Source: Misgurnus anguillicaudatus | Lineage: Eukaryota > Chordata > Actinopteri > Cypriniformes > Cobitidae | DNA: 64,000 bases | NCBI RefSeq assembly: GCF_027580225.2 | Contig: NC_073346.2 | Coordinates: 2,995,001-3,059,000 of the forward strand | Direction of reading: 5' to 3' | In this document: positions 1 through 14,747 of the stretch, one piece after another | Layout of the letters: every line of letters starts with the position of its first letter | Position numbering within the stretch: position 1 is the stretch's first letter | Made by a program: the position numbers and the translations under genes | Notes under the pieces: model-generated | Databases searched by the model: none | Seen by the model: only the letters and a program-made list of their open reading frames with translations | What the model was told of the DNA's origin: nothing

Positions 1-167
1 CAATGGCAGATACTAAAATAAACTAAAGCTTTAATAAAAACTTGTCAATCAAAAATTATGACCATATAGAGCTATTACAACTAAATAAGATATTTACACC
101 AAATGTGTTTTTATTTAGGGTTTATTAAGGAATTATTAATGGAATTATCATATTGCTTATAAAACTA

Positions 168-440
168 TAATGTACATACGCCAAATTTTGGGTGCATATG
201 ATACGCTAGTCCTTCCTGTTCACTTCGCATCTTTTTGTGTCGTTTTATTTATTGATTTTTCTTTTTTTTTCTGTTTGTAAGCAATTGTCGCTTGGGTTGT
301 TGTTAGATTTGGGATTTGCTTTAGGATGACATTTAATATATAAGTTTTTACATGTTTTGTCTATTTTTAAACCATGGACGCTTGGAGTCGGGGTTATATA
401 AGTGAACAGGAAGGATTAGCATATATATTTGATACGCATT
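168..440. mobile_element. foldback element, family L copy 1 (partial)
   Basis: An imperfect inverted repeat: the left arm has ACGCCAAATTTTGGGTGCAT, then the motif for a TATGATACGCTAGTCCTTCC run. The right arm near 400-440 is its approximate reverse complement (GAACAGGAAGGATTAGCATA). The same arms occur in better-preserved form at 61096-61616, so this is a second copy of one foldback DNA element family. No transposase is encoded. The superfamily is not clear because no target-site duplication was found. Confidence 0.7.
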
Positions 441-1495
441 TCACGAGAATGGTCTGTGTATCACAGCTACGTTCGGCCGTTTTCCCTCAGGTTAGTTGTG
501 TTGGGGTCAAAACAGGCTGCTGATATCCCGTGCAAACAGAGAGCATACTTCAGCAAGCACATACACAAAGTCATATACTGTACTCTTGAACAACATAAAC
601 CACACAAAGTCATAAAACAGCTGCCGTATAAACCATTTCCTAGAGCCTTGTCCCGGTGCACAGAGGCAGCCTTGTGTTTCTCTGTGTACGGTCACAAGGG
701 AGCTCTGTACCGCGCTTCAAGAGACCTGCATTTACAAACAGACCGGTGGGGCCACGGTATGTTAGCATTTATGCATGCATGGACATTTAATACCACAGCA
801 AAAAAATACTGGCCTGTTGTATGGGACATTAGATTTAATGGACACTCCTGCAGGGCTGAAGATATTTGAAGGAGTGGGTTTGTTTCTTAAAGAACATGGC
901 AGAATAGTCCATATATTAAAAGGGTGGTTGTACAGAGTCGGCCGTGCAATAAATCCGAAATCAGCACAACTAAAAAATTTAATATTATTGTATGTTGCAT
1001 ACAATGTTGCATGCTAAGGTTGATTAATTTGATATACTGTTGGTCAGTTTAATCTACATCAATGTGTCATATTATCTAAAATAAAGTTTTTCTGCTTCCG
1101 TATTTATTTTCTTTTCGCGGTTCTGATAAGATGTGTTGACTTTACCCGGGCTGCGAAGACCCATTGATAGATTCAACTGCGTGCATGGTGACATTAAACG
1201 ATTGATGCGTCATGCAATTGAGGGGTTAAAACCCGATCGCGCATTCCGTATTTTTGTCACGAGTGCCCGCACATGCGCGAGTACTTTAAAAAACATGTTG
1301 GTCGCAGTCTGGAGCACTTGGTGCCCCCCTATTGCCACGATAAACATATTAGTACCGTGCAGAAACACAATGGATTTTAGAGTCAAAGCATCAAGATTTT
1401 TTCCCGCACCATATAACCAAATATGCGAAATAGTTCTTGAGAAGTTTAAAGTAGAAGGCGATGTTTTTTGGCTAAACTTAAAGATTTTGTATTAG
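429..1495 (+). pseudogene. coding-like remnant, origin unknown
   Basis: Three overlapping open stretches on the plus strand (429-869, 775-1017, 1133-1495) read as moderately complex protein rather than simple repeat translation. A further frame across about 1255-1378 shows paired Cys and His residues (a CxxC-like start followed by His-rich sequence), and the frame appears to shift. This looks like decayed coding sequence of a mobile element or captured gene. I do not recognise the protein. It lies in tgfb2 intron 1 on the opposite strand to the gene, directly beside a foldback element. A chance open frame is the alternative. Confidence 0.3.
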
Positions 1496-2282
1496 ACTCC
1501 TCACATAACACATCATATTTTCTATTTCATTTTGGAGTTATCCTCAACATTTTAAAGCGAACATGATCAGACTATTGTGGCTTAAAATAAAAATGTTTAA
1601 TGCAAACAAACTGCTGATAGCTTCACAATGATTTTCACTTTTCTTTATTTCTGGTCCTTTTAAGAGTATATGAGATTATAAGGAGGGAGGTCAGGGTGCG
1701 TTTGGGGGGAGAGGGGAAACCTCTCCAGTGACTCCAGCACTCCACTCCCCAGCAACAGTGGGTCTCAGGATGGAATTTTCCATGAAGCATGTGGCACGGT
1801 GTGTAGTATACGCACACGGCTCTCTAGCTTAAATTGTGCTATGTGGGCTCTGCCAGCGCTCTGTCTCTGTGTGAGTCTTACTCCACATATCTCTTGATTT
1901 TTCTAGTGCATTTTTGTATGGCTTCCAATGCCATTGTGCCCCGCAGTGCTGCTTGCGAGCACTTCCTGGCGCCCGACCAAATAAGTCTGATAGTCTGAGA
2001 GTGTGTGTGTGTGTGTGTTAACACGTTGTTCTGGCATGGGACATCCCATTCAAAGTTCACTTCTAGCAAAATTACAACTACGTCTTGTTGAATGGAGATA
2101 TTAGACTTCTTTTCATTCTGTTTTAGTACCTGCACTGCTTTGCTGTATACTGCTGCCTATATACTGTATGTAGGGTACCTGCCTTTAACGACATATCTGA
2201 TGGGATATTTAGTGATTTGTTATGAGCCAATGCTATGGCTGTTCCCTTATAAGGGAAAAAAATACATAGCACACAAACATTG

Positions 2283-2427
2283 GGCAAACAGTCGATCTCC
2301 TGTAGAGATTTGCTTTAGCGGTGCAAAAGGTCATGGGTTCGAACTTGAAACCTAGACATACCAAATGAAAAATGTATACCTTAATGTAGCTTTGGATAAA
2401 AGCATCTGCCAAATGCATGAATGTATG
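2283..2427 (+). mobile_element. tRNA-derived SINE with L2-type tail
   Basis: The head ends in a Pol III B-box-like GGTTCGAAC at 2336-2344. The tail from about 2389 reads GCTTTGGATAAAAGCATCTG and ends in an AAATGCATGAATG type sequence. That tail is shared by many teleost SINEs and by the 3' end of their partner L2 LINEs, and a reverse copy occurs at about 6205-6250. The element lies within tgfb2 intron 1, antisense to the gene. The A box is weak. Confidence 0.7.
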
Positions 2428-4082
2428 TTTGCCCTAAATTTAAATAAGATATATCTTAGCATGCAGCATATAGTCTACAATTCAGTACTGCCTTAACATT
2501 GGAAGCACCCTTAAAATGCTGCCTACGTAGACAGCTCACAAGATTTGGAAGAAAGCCACTGGGTTTAAGATAGAATCCAATGTGCCAAGGCTGAAGTCTA
2601 AAATAATCCGAGACGTTTCTCTGAACGTTGACACAGAATTATTTATATTCCATAAATGCCTCGCTGACTGAGGCTGGCACCGTGCCATCTCTATTCATAT
2701 TTGGAGTATTTATATAACGGGCAGAGCCAAGAATAACATTTAACACAAAATTTACCTCAGGGCATAAAACATCTGCTAATTTATTTTTCTTGCACGCTGT
2801 ATACCTCCATTTGATCTGGGAACAGAAAATGATTACATAATTAATGGCACAATGAAGACGTTTAAAAGCATCGATTTGCTTATACAGGCCTGACTCGAAG
2901 GCACAGTGGGGCAATATGGAGGTGTATTATTTAACTCATAGCGTGTGTGACTCATAGAGAGCTGGGTGGAATAAGCATCACATTCCTAAATCAGGCTTTC
3001 CAGTGATCTTCTGGAAAAAAAACTGGAGTAGTAATGTAATTCAACACAGCCTTTAAAAATATGCAGACAATTTTATTTGAGCACTTCTGGTCCCTAAAAG
3101 AGCATGTGTGAAATATACTTTCAATTTAGTGCTCGACCAAATGATGGTGCGAGACGAAAGACAGCTGCAAATATATTTATTATGAGAGATCACCGGGAGT
3201 GACGTTTGAGCTTTCATCACGGTGTCCTTGATAAAAGCCTAACCTCGGTTTGTACTTGTAATATTTATACACACTGGTTAAATGCATCAAGCTAAATGAC
3301 AAAACAGCAACGTCTTATTTAGTCATTTAGAATCTACGTCAAGAAACTGGCAATAACGTCTTGGTACTTGGATTGGAAAGTCAAACAGTCCCACCTCACA
3401 TCTCGCATGAGGTTCATATTAGGCAGCAATCAGATAACTGCGCGTTCCAGGCGCAGGCAACAACACTGGGCAGCATTTTTGAGAAAATGAGGCAGATAAA
3501 AGAAAGAAATTCACGTAGGACAATTTACAACAAATATTTCATAAAGAAAACAAAATCTAAAACAAAAACAGTCATCTGTGGGAATAACTGGCACGCTATT
3601 TGTTTTCTGTATCTGGGATTGTTTAGTTAGTTAGCTGGATCTTTTATCCAAAGTGACACAAACGGTGGCGTCACTGCCGGCAGTGTGGGTGGGGCCGCCG
3701 CAAAGGGACCTGTGGACCTGGGGGGCCTCTGCTGACCGGGGCCTCCCACAATATATTTTCACACACAAAACGCACGAGTAAATGACTACAATTACTGGCA
3801 AAAGAATCGATACCAACTGATATAATAATCACATATATATGGCACTAATTATGGTGCCTTGAGGGGACCAGCTTGGTTCAGACACATAGATATTACATAG
3901 ATATTGAGCAAAAGCAATAAATAAATAAACTGGTGGGGTTAGAGGACCCACTAAACTTATTACTGGTTAAAGCCTCTGCCTAGAATCACCTTGGCCAACG
4001 CTCAACAGTAATAATAGCACCTACAAACTTTACATGAATAGCTCAGTTTTTCAACATCTGAAATAGGGAACAAAACACTCAC

Positions 4083-4428
4083 TTTCGGCAGGATAGATGG
4101 GCTGCATGTCTATCTTGTGCACTTCTTTGGCGTAATACTCCTCCTCACTGCGCTGTCTCTCACAGGTGGCCGCGCGCTCGTTGGCTTTCTCCAGCAGCAG
4201 GTCCCGTGTGCTGTTATAGATGGCGATGATGTCCTTGGACACCTCCTCAGGCTCGGGATAACTCTCGGGAGGACTGCTTAACTTCAGTTTACTGAGAATC
4301 TGACCACGGATGGCCTCGATTCGCTTCTTTTTAAACTGATCCATGTCCAGAGTGCTGCATGTGGATAAACTGACGGCCACCGTGGCTAAATCCAAAGTCA
4401 GCAGAAGACTCAAGACGTACAAGTTCAT
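4083..4428 (-). CDS. tgfb2: TGF-beta 2 precursor, exon 1
   Basis: First coding exon of transforming growth factor beta-2, a secreted cytokine made as a latent dimer. The 115 codons begin with a hydrophobic signal peptide (about residues 1-20). The start of the latency-associated propeptide follows with the family signature [12 protein letters not shown], including the Cys that can bond to LTBP (residue 24). An N-glycosylation site NST lies at 72-74 and the motif [11 protein letters not shown] near 99-109. The [12 protein letters not shown] form and spacing fit TGFB2 better than TGFB1 or TGFB3. The ATG is preceded on the minus strand by a GC-rich leader. The exon ends in codon 116 after one base, at a GTGAGT donor (4082 downward). 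The mature growth factor lies outside the window to the left. Neighbouring rrp15 on the same strand upstream supports the call. Confidence 0.96.
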
Positions 4429-5195
4429 CTTGTGCTTTTGTTTTTGAACTTCTAAAACAATGATATTTAGTGAATTAAGTTAAGTAGGCACCCAATCATT
4501 TCAATAAAATATATTTAGATAAAAGCTAACAGCTTTTACGCGCTATTATCAAGCATACAAACGTCTCCTTTTATTGACAATCCATCTATGGTGACAGCAT
4601 GAAATGATCTGTCAAATTCGTTTTGTGCGTGAGAAAAAAGCGAGATCTTCATTCCAGATCACTTCACTGTAAATGCACATTCATCTTCACACAGCGCAAA
4701 ATCACTGGACACTGAAGCAGCCATTGATGTGGCCATCTAATGCCCTAGCAAAAGTTTCTGACTCTCAAAGCACTGCAGACTGTTTGCGGATGCCCTGACT
4801 GATTGCAGACGCGTCGCCTGCGGAGTTTTTGCGCGCACCGTCGCCACATCAGAGCGCCGCAAAATCTCTCCAAACTGTCGCACGATCTCGCCTTTCACTC
4901 CTGCTCACCGTATACGAGAAGATGCGAAACTCAAACCTCCGCTCACTCCGCACAGCGCATCGTCGCTCCTCTGACGCACAGGCTCGCGCGCTTGGCACCA
5001 ATAAACGCCGCAGTACAAAACTTTACCTAGCGTCCTAACGCATACAAGTATCTGAGGTTGAGAAACGGCAAGAGGCTCGAATGATGTGACACACGGCTGT
5101 AAGAGAAGGCAAAACTTATCCCCCCTTTAGATTACGCGCTCCTTCATTCCTCCTGGTGGAAACAATGGTCCCTATGCCAATGCGCGCACACGCGT
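4429..5195 (-). other. tgfb2: tgfb2 5' untranslated leader (inferred)
   Basis: CpG-rich stretch between the start codon and the predicted transcription start about 25-30 bp downstream of the TATA box. A long GC-rich leader is typical of TGFB2. Short open frames on the plus strand here (4803-5038) are chance frames in CpG-rich DNA. The exact start site is inferred only from the TATA position. Confidence 0.55.
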
Positions 5196-5222
5196 CTGAA
5201 GGCAGCCGGTTGGAAAGAGAGA

Positions 5223-5275
5223 TTTATATAGGTCTGACTTCACCACGTGGTTGCGGTCATCACGGTGAGAACACG
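5223..5275 (-). promoter_or_regulatory. tgfb2: tgfb2 core promoter: TATA, E-box, CRE-like site
   Basis: Read on the minus strand, a CRE/ATF-like GTGATGACC (about 5255-5264) is followed by a perfect E-box CACGTG (5244-5249) and then CCTATATAAA (5223-5232). The same trio in the same order, CRE/ATF then E-box then TATA, is known for the mammalian TGFB2 promoter, where ATF and USF proteins bind. The spacing of about 15-20 bp between elements is compact, as in mammals. The CRE is only a partial match. Confidence 0.75.
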
Positions 5276-5529
5276 AGATTCGTCAGCGCGCGCGTTTACC
5301 GAGTGTAAATATCTCAGCGCGTCATTGCGCTTCAGCACTGCGGCCAGGTCCTAACGCCCACTGTGTACTGACAGCGTAATTTGGGGTCTTAATGTAGGTT
5401 AAAGGTCAGATTTAAGGCCGAGCAGGTCCGAGTCCAGGTTTACGCACGGAGTACACACATTCGGGAGCATACGGAGGAGGCAACCATGGTAACCAGGACC
5501 GTGCAAAATACGTGCTGACATTAAACTAT

Positions 5530-6200
5530 AAAAAGGAGAAGTGTGTCACAAAAATCTTTGTCACTCTCAAACTGTTTTAGGCAGACAGTCCTTTGGGCAT
5601 TTATTTTACTGTACTTAGGGACCAATAGACAATTAAATGATCGGCCACTGACAATTAGAGATAAAACTTTATTAAAGTGGTATGGAAACCACATCAGCTC
5701 TACTTCTGACCATCCTCATATTGACTTATGCGCATATGGGATTGTTAGGCAGCAACATTATTGTTCCAGAGGTAAAAGTGTTTATCTAAAGAATACAACA
5801 TTTTCTTTCTGGATTCTATGGAAAGTAGAACATGGAGTGACAGACGTTTCTTCTTCATCTGCCTCAACACACCTGCTTAATTTTAATTTACTCTTCCTTC
5901 CTTTGAGCTTCTCTATTAAAAATCATAATTCGCCAAAGCCTCTTGTACCCAGCCCACACTTCAGTAATACATGAGGAGTTATGGCTCTCAGAACCCTTGA
6001 CAGCCCTCTGCCCACAGCTCATAACCAGATGTTATCACTAAAACGGTACCAACAGATGGAAGACTGTGTGAAAGACATTCAATGAACTGGGAATTTGTGT
6101 CCAGGTGCATTTGATGAAGTGCACCCAAAACTCAAGTGTTTAGCAAGCTTAAATACATATAAAAATGAAAAACACATATAAAATTCACATAATACATAAA
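5530..6200. other. intergenic, no feature seen
   Basis: Sequence upstream of the tgfb2 promoter and before the L2 fragment. One plus-strand open frame (5543-5974) has no recognisable motif and is treated as chance. Confidence 0.5.
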
Positions 6201-6204
6201 TCAT

Positions 6205-6905
6205 ATTTTTACATTTAGTCATTTAGCAGACATTTCTATCCAATGTGACTTCCAAATGAGGAAGAGCAACACAAGAACAGCAATACATAAGTGCACAAGA
6301 ACTAGTCTCATCAAGTTTATGGGTTTTAGTTTTTTATGACAGAAGATAAAGATAGAAAAATAAAAAAGACAAGTGAGGTGTTGGCGGAAAAGATGGATTT
6401 TTAGCCGATTCTTAAAGACGGCTAGTCAGCAGATCGTGTTGTGACCGGCAGATCGTGCACAGATAAGGAACAGAACCAGAGAAGGTACACAATAATGTTT
6501 TTTCCCCTTTTTTAGGTGGCACCACAAGCCATCACTAGGGGGTACATAAATCTGTATAAGCGTTTGAAGTAAGGTGGTCCTGACTCAGTGGTGGTTTCAA
6601 AGGCCAGGAGCAAAGATTTGAATTTGATGCGAGCTGCTATAGGAAGCCAGTGTAACCTGACAAAGAGAGAAGTGATGTATGCCCTCTTCAGCTCAATAAA
6701 GACCACTCTTCCAGCAGCATTCTGGATCATCTGTGGGGGTTTGTTTGTGCGGGCTGGGAATCCAGCCAATAACGCATTGCAATAGTCCAGTCTGGACAGG
6801 ACAAGAGTCTGGACTTGTATAGCATGCTCAGATAGGAAAGGTCTAATTTTCCTAATGTTTTAAAGGATGGTGCTGGCAACATGCTCAGTGAAACTAAGCT
6901 GATCA
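6205..6905 (-). mobile_element. L2-type LINE, reverse transcriptase C-terminus and 3' tail
   Basis: Minus-strand translation of about 6830-6512 gives VLSRLDYCNALLAGFPAR, then a QNAAGRVV motif and HWLPIAARIKFKSLLLAFET. These are hallmark motifs of the end of the L2/CR1-group reverse transcriptase. Frames are broken, so this is a dead fragment. The low-coordinate end (about 6205-6260) is the conserved 3' tail shared with fish SINEs, seen on the plus strand as ACATTTAGTCATTTAGCAGA. It lies between tgfb2 and rrp15. Confidence 0.85.
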
Positions 6906-7850
6906 TCAATTTTTACATGTCTGAACAGCCTTTGACATGCAACAATGTTAACAGATTTTCTGAATTCACACCATAATAACATGACATTGGGATTAAAATA
7001 GAATGCCCTATCTGTATCCACAAATTTCCATGAAATACTGCCACACTATTGTTTACCTAAATACAGAGTCAACCGTTTATTCAAATCCCACAATGTAAAG
7101 GAAGTCTGAAACTATACTCTTAGCGCCTGTGAAAAGACGCTGAGAAAGTAAGAGAGATCTTGACCCCTTCTAGAGCCGCGTGTCAACAAGTCCTGGAGAG
7201 GTCTGGGATTCCTGAGTGGCAGTTTGTGGTGTCGATGTGACGAATGAGCGTTTTACGTCGGATAAAATGAAGTGCTGTACTTCAGAGGCTGATAGTGGAC
7301 TCTCTCAGACGCTGGGTAAATATATCTCTGGGTGTGTACACATGCAGCTCGATTGAGAGAAAGTCTAGAACCAGCACAGCCGGTCATCCCTGCAGGGTCG
7401 TACCCTAAAAGGTCAAGGATCAGCTGTGACACGACTCCTGGGAACTCTTCACTACACCTCTGCTGAAGAGGCCAAATATATGACAACCCACAGTCTTTAT
7501 GAAACTAAGAGCATTAAGAGCAACATATGTCAACAAACCATGGGATGATGGAAAGCATAAATTCAGTTGGGGTTCAGTTTTAATTCACAGATCTGACTTC
7601 TTTCTGGAGGCAAGGATCACAACTGTGACCTGCGGTCATTGTATTACTTTGACGTTAGCACCATCATGTGGTCACCTTATAATAAAACACACAAACCTAG
7701 AAAATATTAAAAATCTGTGAATGTCTTTGTATTAGATAAATGCATGCTGCATTCACATGTTTTATGGTTCTCATAATTTCAAATTTAAAAACTAAAATAT
7801 TGGATACTGTCTATAAAAATAATCTGACAATGAAATGGTGACATACATTT
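6906..7850. other. intergenic, no feature seen
   Basis: Unique-looking sequence between the L2 fragment and the predicted 3' end of rrp15. Short open frames on both strands show no recognisable motif. Confidence 0.5.
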
Positions 7851-7852
7851 GA

Positions 7853-7858
7853 TTTATT
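7853..7858 (-). terminator. rrp15: rrp15 polyadenylation signal
   Basis: AATAAA on the minus strand, about 280 bp after the rrp15 stop codon. It is the first canonical signal I see downstream, giving a 3' UTR of about 300 nt. Cleavage site not resolved. Confidence 0.6.
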
Positions 7859-8139
7859 TTTTGGAAATAACAATGATATAAATGACTATATACAGAAACC
7901 GAGCATAGAGTTGTTGCAAAATCTGCAACATTATTATTCATTAATGAGACCCTGTTGACCAAAACACATGAGCAGTCTTGGTCACAAGATCCAGAGCAAC
8001 ATCGTCTCTCCTCTATTCCACTGTCAGGAATTTGAGCCCCCCGCACAGATCTCTGGGTAATGTAGAGTCTCAACACAGGTGCAGACCCTTTCTCTGTCAA
8101 CACACTTGTGTGTTTATCCACTGTTTTGGGAAGCAGGGA

Positions 8140-11664
<3,525 letters not shown>

Positions 11665-11691
11665 GTTCGCTGATATTTACGTGTAACCTTA

Positions 11692-11771
11692 AAACTGTCC
11701 GTGTGACAGAAGAAGCGCACTGTCTGTAAAAGAAAGGTTCCGCTTTACTTTTCATCCGTAGCACATTGAAG
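11692..11771. repeat. rrp15 5' flank, left copy of a ~104-bp direct repeat (first part)
   Basis: This segment starts about 28 bp upstream of the rrp15 ATG and includes ACTGTCCGTGTGACAGAAGA. It recurs at 40784-40866 with only a few differences. The left copy continues at 12261-12284 beyond the inserted hAT element. It probably contains the rrp15 transcription start or core promoter. No TATA box is visible. Confidence 0.85.
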
Positions 11772-12252
11772 CATAGATATGTATATAAAGGCTAGATGGC
11801 TCAAGGCGGAGTCCCTAACGGCATCACCTGGCGGCCATCTTACGACAGGGCGCTCGCTCACTCGTAGCATTGAGTTTAATGGTGCAGGTACTTTTAAATG
11901 ACCATAACTTGCTCAATTTTCTACCGATTTTCAAACGGTTTGGGTTTTTACAAACGTTATTAACGTGGCTATAATTCTGGATGCTTTAACATGTTTCATG
12001 AATTTATTTTTTATTTTTAGTATAGGTATGCAGTGTCATAGGTACATCTTTGACGTTTATAACAAACCAAACCGTTTGAAAATCGGTAAAAAATTAAGCA
12101 AGTTATGGTCATTTAAAAGTACCTGCATCATTAAAACTCAATGCTACGAGTGAGCGAGCGCCCTGTCGTAAGATGGCAGCCAAAATGCGGACGTTGCACT
12201 CAATTGGCCAGCAGCGCGGACGAGCCATCTAGCCTTTATATACATATCTATG
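11772..12252. mobile_element. 481-bp foldback hAT-like MITE
   Basis: Perfect 31-bp terminal inverted repeats (CATAGATATGTATATAAAGG inward) and long imperfect inner arms make almost the whole element a hairpin. It is flanked by the 8-bp direct repeat CATTGAAG (11764-11771 and 12253-12260). An uninterrupted version of the site exists at about 40858-40865, confirming both the boundaries and the duplication. The 8-bp duplication is typical of hAT. No transposase. It sits about 108 bp upstream of the rrp15 start codon. Confidence 0.93.
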
Positions 12253-12260
12253 CATTGAAG

Positions 12261-12284
12261 CGCGTGAATTGGGTTTCTATGTTT
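12261..12284. repeat. rrp15 5' flank, left copy (second part)
   Basis: GTGAATTGGGTTTCTATGTT matches the end of the right copy at about 40866-40888 (GTGATTTGGCTTTCTATGTT). It directly abuts the A-rich 3' end of the LINE. Confidence 0.75.
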
Positions 12285-13865
12285 ATTTTTTATTCTAATT
12301 TCTTTACAAAAACAATTTACAAAATCTCTCGCCGGAGACGTAAGTGTAAAACAAAGTTGAACACAGTTATAATACAGAATAAAATAAACAGAAATAAAAT
12401 AATGTAAAATAAGCATTAAGGCATTTAGGCATTTCAGTCCATAAGGCATGTCAAAGTTATTCACATAAGTATACTGTTCTCAGTTTACAATTTTCCTTAA
12501 ATTAAAGTTACATGGAAGCTTATTAAATTATGACGACAAAAAAATTGAGACATCTTCACATAGAGAGTACATCTTATCACTGGAATTTATCAGAAGTTTC
12601 AAAGAAGCAAAGTATTCCCTCAATTCAATTTTAAACACCATTAGGGATGGATTTTTGTTTTGCCATTTACAATTGTGAATATGGTATTTACCCATAATTG
12701 TTATAATATTATAAATTCTAAAAAATTCTTTGGTAAGATTTTCATTACCAAAAAGAATTTGCTTTAACTGTAATTGTGTAATTCTCTCCATTTTTGTTTC
12801 CAACCAGTTCATGACATCTTGCCAGAAATGTTTTATCACTAAACAAGAGAAAAACAAATGTTCAATAGTTTCGTCTTCCTGGGAACAGAACACACGTGGC
12901 TCCACTTCAAAACCAAATCTCTTTTTAAGCATTTCTGCTGCTGGGTAATATCCATTTATAATTTTAAATTGCATTTCTTTAATTTTAGGAGGTAGAGGCC
13001 ATTTCATGAATTTGATGTTTTTGACATTTTGTCATCATAATACCTTATTTTTAAATTTTGATCAAAATAGTTTACCTTTGAATATTTTGCTAATATAATT
13101 ATTGTTACATTTTTTAATATTTAAGAGAATTTGATTTAATTGCAATTTAGGATTTTTGACTTTTTGAAAAATGTAGATAGTTTTGTATCATATTTAATAG
13201 AGCTATTGGTATTGCTTTACATACCTTATTATAGTCTCTTTTTGAACTTTGTATATTAAATTTCATTCCAAAATCCGTAAACCTAAGAATGTTACCTTGT
13301 TCATCTAATATATCTGTGATAAAAATGATTCCCTTTTCAAACCAATTTCTGAGAAAAAGTGTTTTCCTATTTACTGTTATCACTCTATTATTCCACAAGG
13401 TGGAGCCATGTGGTGTAAAATTATGAGTAAATACCATCTTCCAATAATGAAGAACTTGTTTATGAAACTCAGACAATTTAACAGGCAATTTGGAAACCTC
13501 GAAATCACACTTTAAAAGAGATTCTAAACCTCCCACTTTATCAAAGATACTTTTGGGAATATGACAGAATCAGGTTTATCTACAAAAGCTTTTCATCCAG
13601 TTAACTCTAAAAACTCCAACCAAAGATTCAAAGTCAATTGTTTTCAACCCCCTCTTTACTATAATCCTTTGCAAGTTGTGATTTTTTGATGTAATGAGTT
13701 TTATTACGCCAGATGAATTGATAAATTATAGTATTTGCTTTTCTTATATTATGTGAACTAATATAAAGAGAATAGCATGGGTAAATTAATTTAGAGATCC
13801 CTTCTGATTTTGACAACAGGTTACGTCCTAAAATAGTTAAATCTTTTGTTAACCACATGGATTAA
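12285..13865 (-). mobile_element. L1/Tx1-like LINE, 3' piece (piece 4)
   Basis: Minus-strand 3' portion of a LINE ORF2 with frameshifts. The translation runs WLTKDLTILGRNLLSKSEGI (13858 downward), through a middle block at 13536-13147, to the C-terminal block (13007-12528) with CSQEDETIEHLFFSC, the Cys/His knuckle typical of L1-clade ORF2. The 3' end is A-rich (AATAAAAAATAAAC on the minus strand) and abuts the rrp15 flank repeat. It continues upstream into the piece at 16612-17220. Confidence 0.88.
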
Positions 13866-13893
13866 AGTTTTCCATCGCTAAACGGATTTCCGT

Positions 13894-14730
13894 CAATAGG
13901 GCTTGGGCGCCGCGTTGCATTCTGGGACGTCGCGGCCATGTTGGTGGCCTCGCGAATGTAAACATACAGCAAGTTGAACGAGGAGAAGCGGCGGAGTTGG
14001 GAGAATAAAAACAAAGAAAAAAGATGTTAAAATCCGGAAAAGGATGTGGAATTTACTGGGATACGTTAAACAGGGAAGCAGGGACCGGTATGTGGACAAA
14101 ATCGGAACTATTAACGGTTAGGATCCATACGAAAAAAGAGTTAATAAAGAGCCTTTTAAGATAACAGCGTGGTTGTTGTGAGAGCACGATTTCACGCCAA
14201 TCTGTAAGCAAAGTCACGTATGACCTAGCTTCACAAGTAGCTTAGTTAATGCAGCAGTTTTTGTTGTCAGCAGAGGGATAGCAACAGAAAGATGAATGTT
14301 GAAATTTTCCCGTATTTTGGGCGAGTAAACCGGGACAGTTCCCTTATGTTCAATGTTGACTTAAGCTATATAAATTAATATTCAGATGTTATACTTCACT
14401 GCCGTATATATAAATGTCATTTATATGTCATGTATACACATTACTGAGGGGTTGAGGTTAATGTTTGGTTTCCGATATTGAATAAAACATAATGAAGTTT
14501 TCTGTAATCTGTCATTTTTAATGTAAATTACTTTTAATGTGTTACTTTATTATTAATACAGCAACGGTTTACCATGGTTGAAAAAATAACGACAAATTTA
14601 TTAAATTAAGACACACAATTGAGAGAAAGTATGTCTATAAACAGAGCGCAGCATGGAGCGCAGCAGTAAAGGAGGCAACCAACATGGCCGCCACGACAAG
14701 TAATGACGTCACGACGCCCAAGCCCTATTG
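13894..14730. mobile_element. 837-bp inverted-repeat element
   Basis: Termini CAATAGGGCTTGGGCG and CGCCCAAGCCCTATTG are exact inverse complements. The homology continues inward as GCGGCCATGTTGGT on the left and its inverse near 14680. CpG-rich arms, AT-rich middle, no transposase. No target-site duplication was found, so the superfamily is left open. Confidence 0.8.
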
Positions 14731-14747
14731 CCAAATAAAGACGACGT

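Larger units (their letters stand above)
1..4082 (-). other. tgfb2: tgfb2 intron 1 (part)
   Basis: This is the start of tgfb2 intron 1 on the minus strand, inferred because exon 1 ends at a donor at 4082-4081. The intron continues past the left edge of the window. It carries a foldback element copy near its far end, an unexplained coding-like stretch, and a tRNA-SINE, listed separately. I see nothing specific in 1500-2280 apart from a short GT run near 2001-2018. I also see nothing in 2430-4080 apart from a possible remnant of an L2-type tail near 3628-3660. Confidence 0.8.

Noticed and set aside
429..1495. Viral or Polinton-type insertion
   Set aside because: Considered because of the compact overlapping frames, but no capsid, polymerase or integrase motif is visible; left as unknown.
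4083..4428. tgfb3 or tgfb1 instead of tgfb2
   Set aside because: The [11 protein letters not shown] start, the YPEPEEV segment and rrp15 linkage favour tgfb2.
4803..5038. Two overlapping plus-strand Arg/Ala-rich frames
   Set aside because: CpG-rich leader and promoter of tgfb2 read on the wrong strand; no motif.
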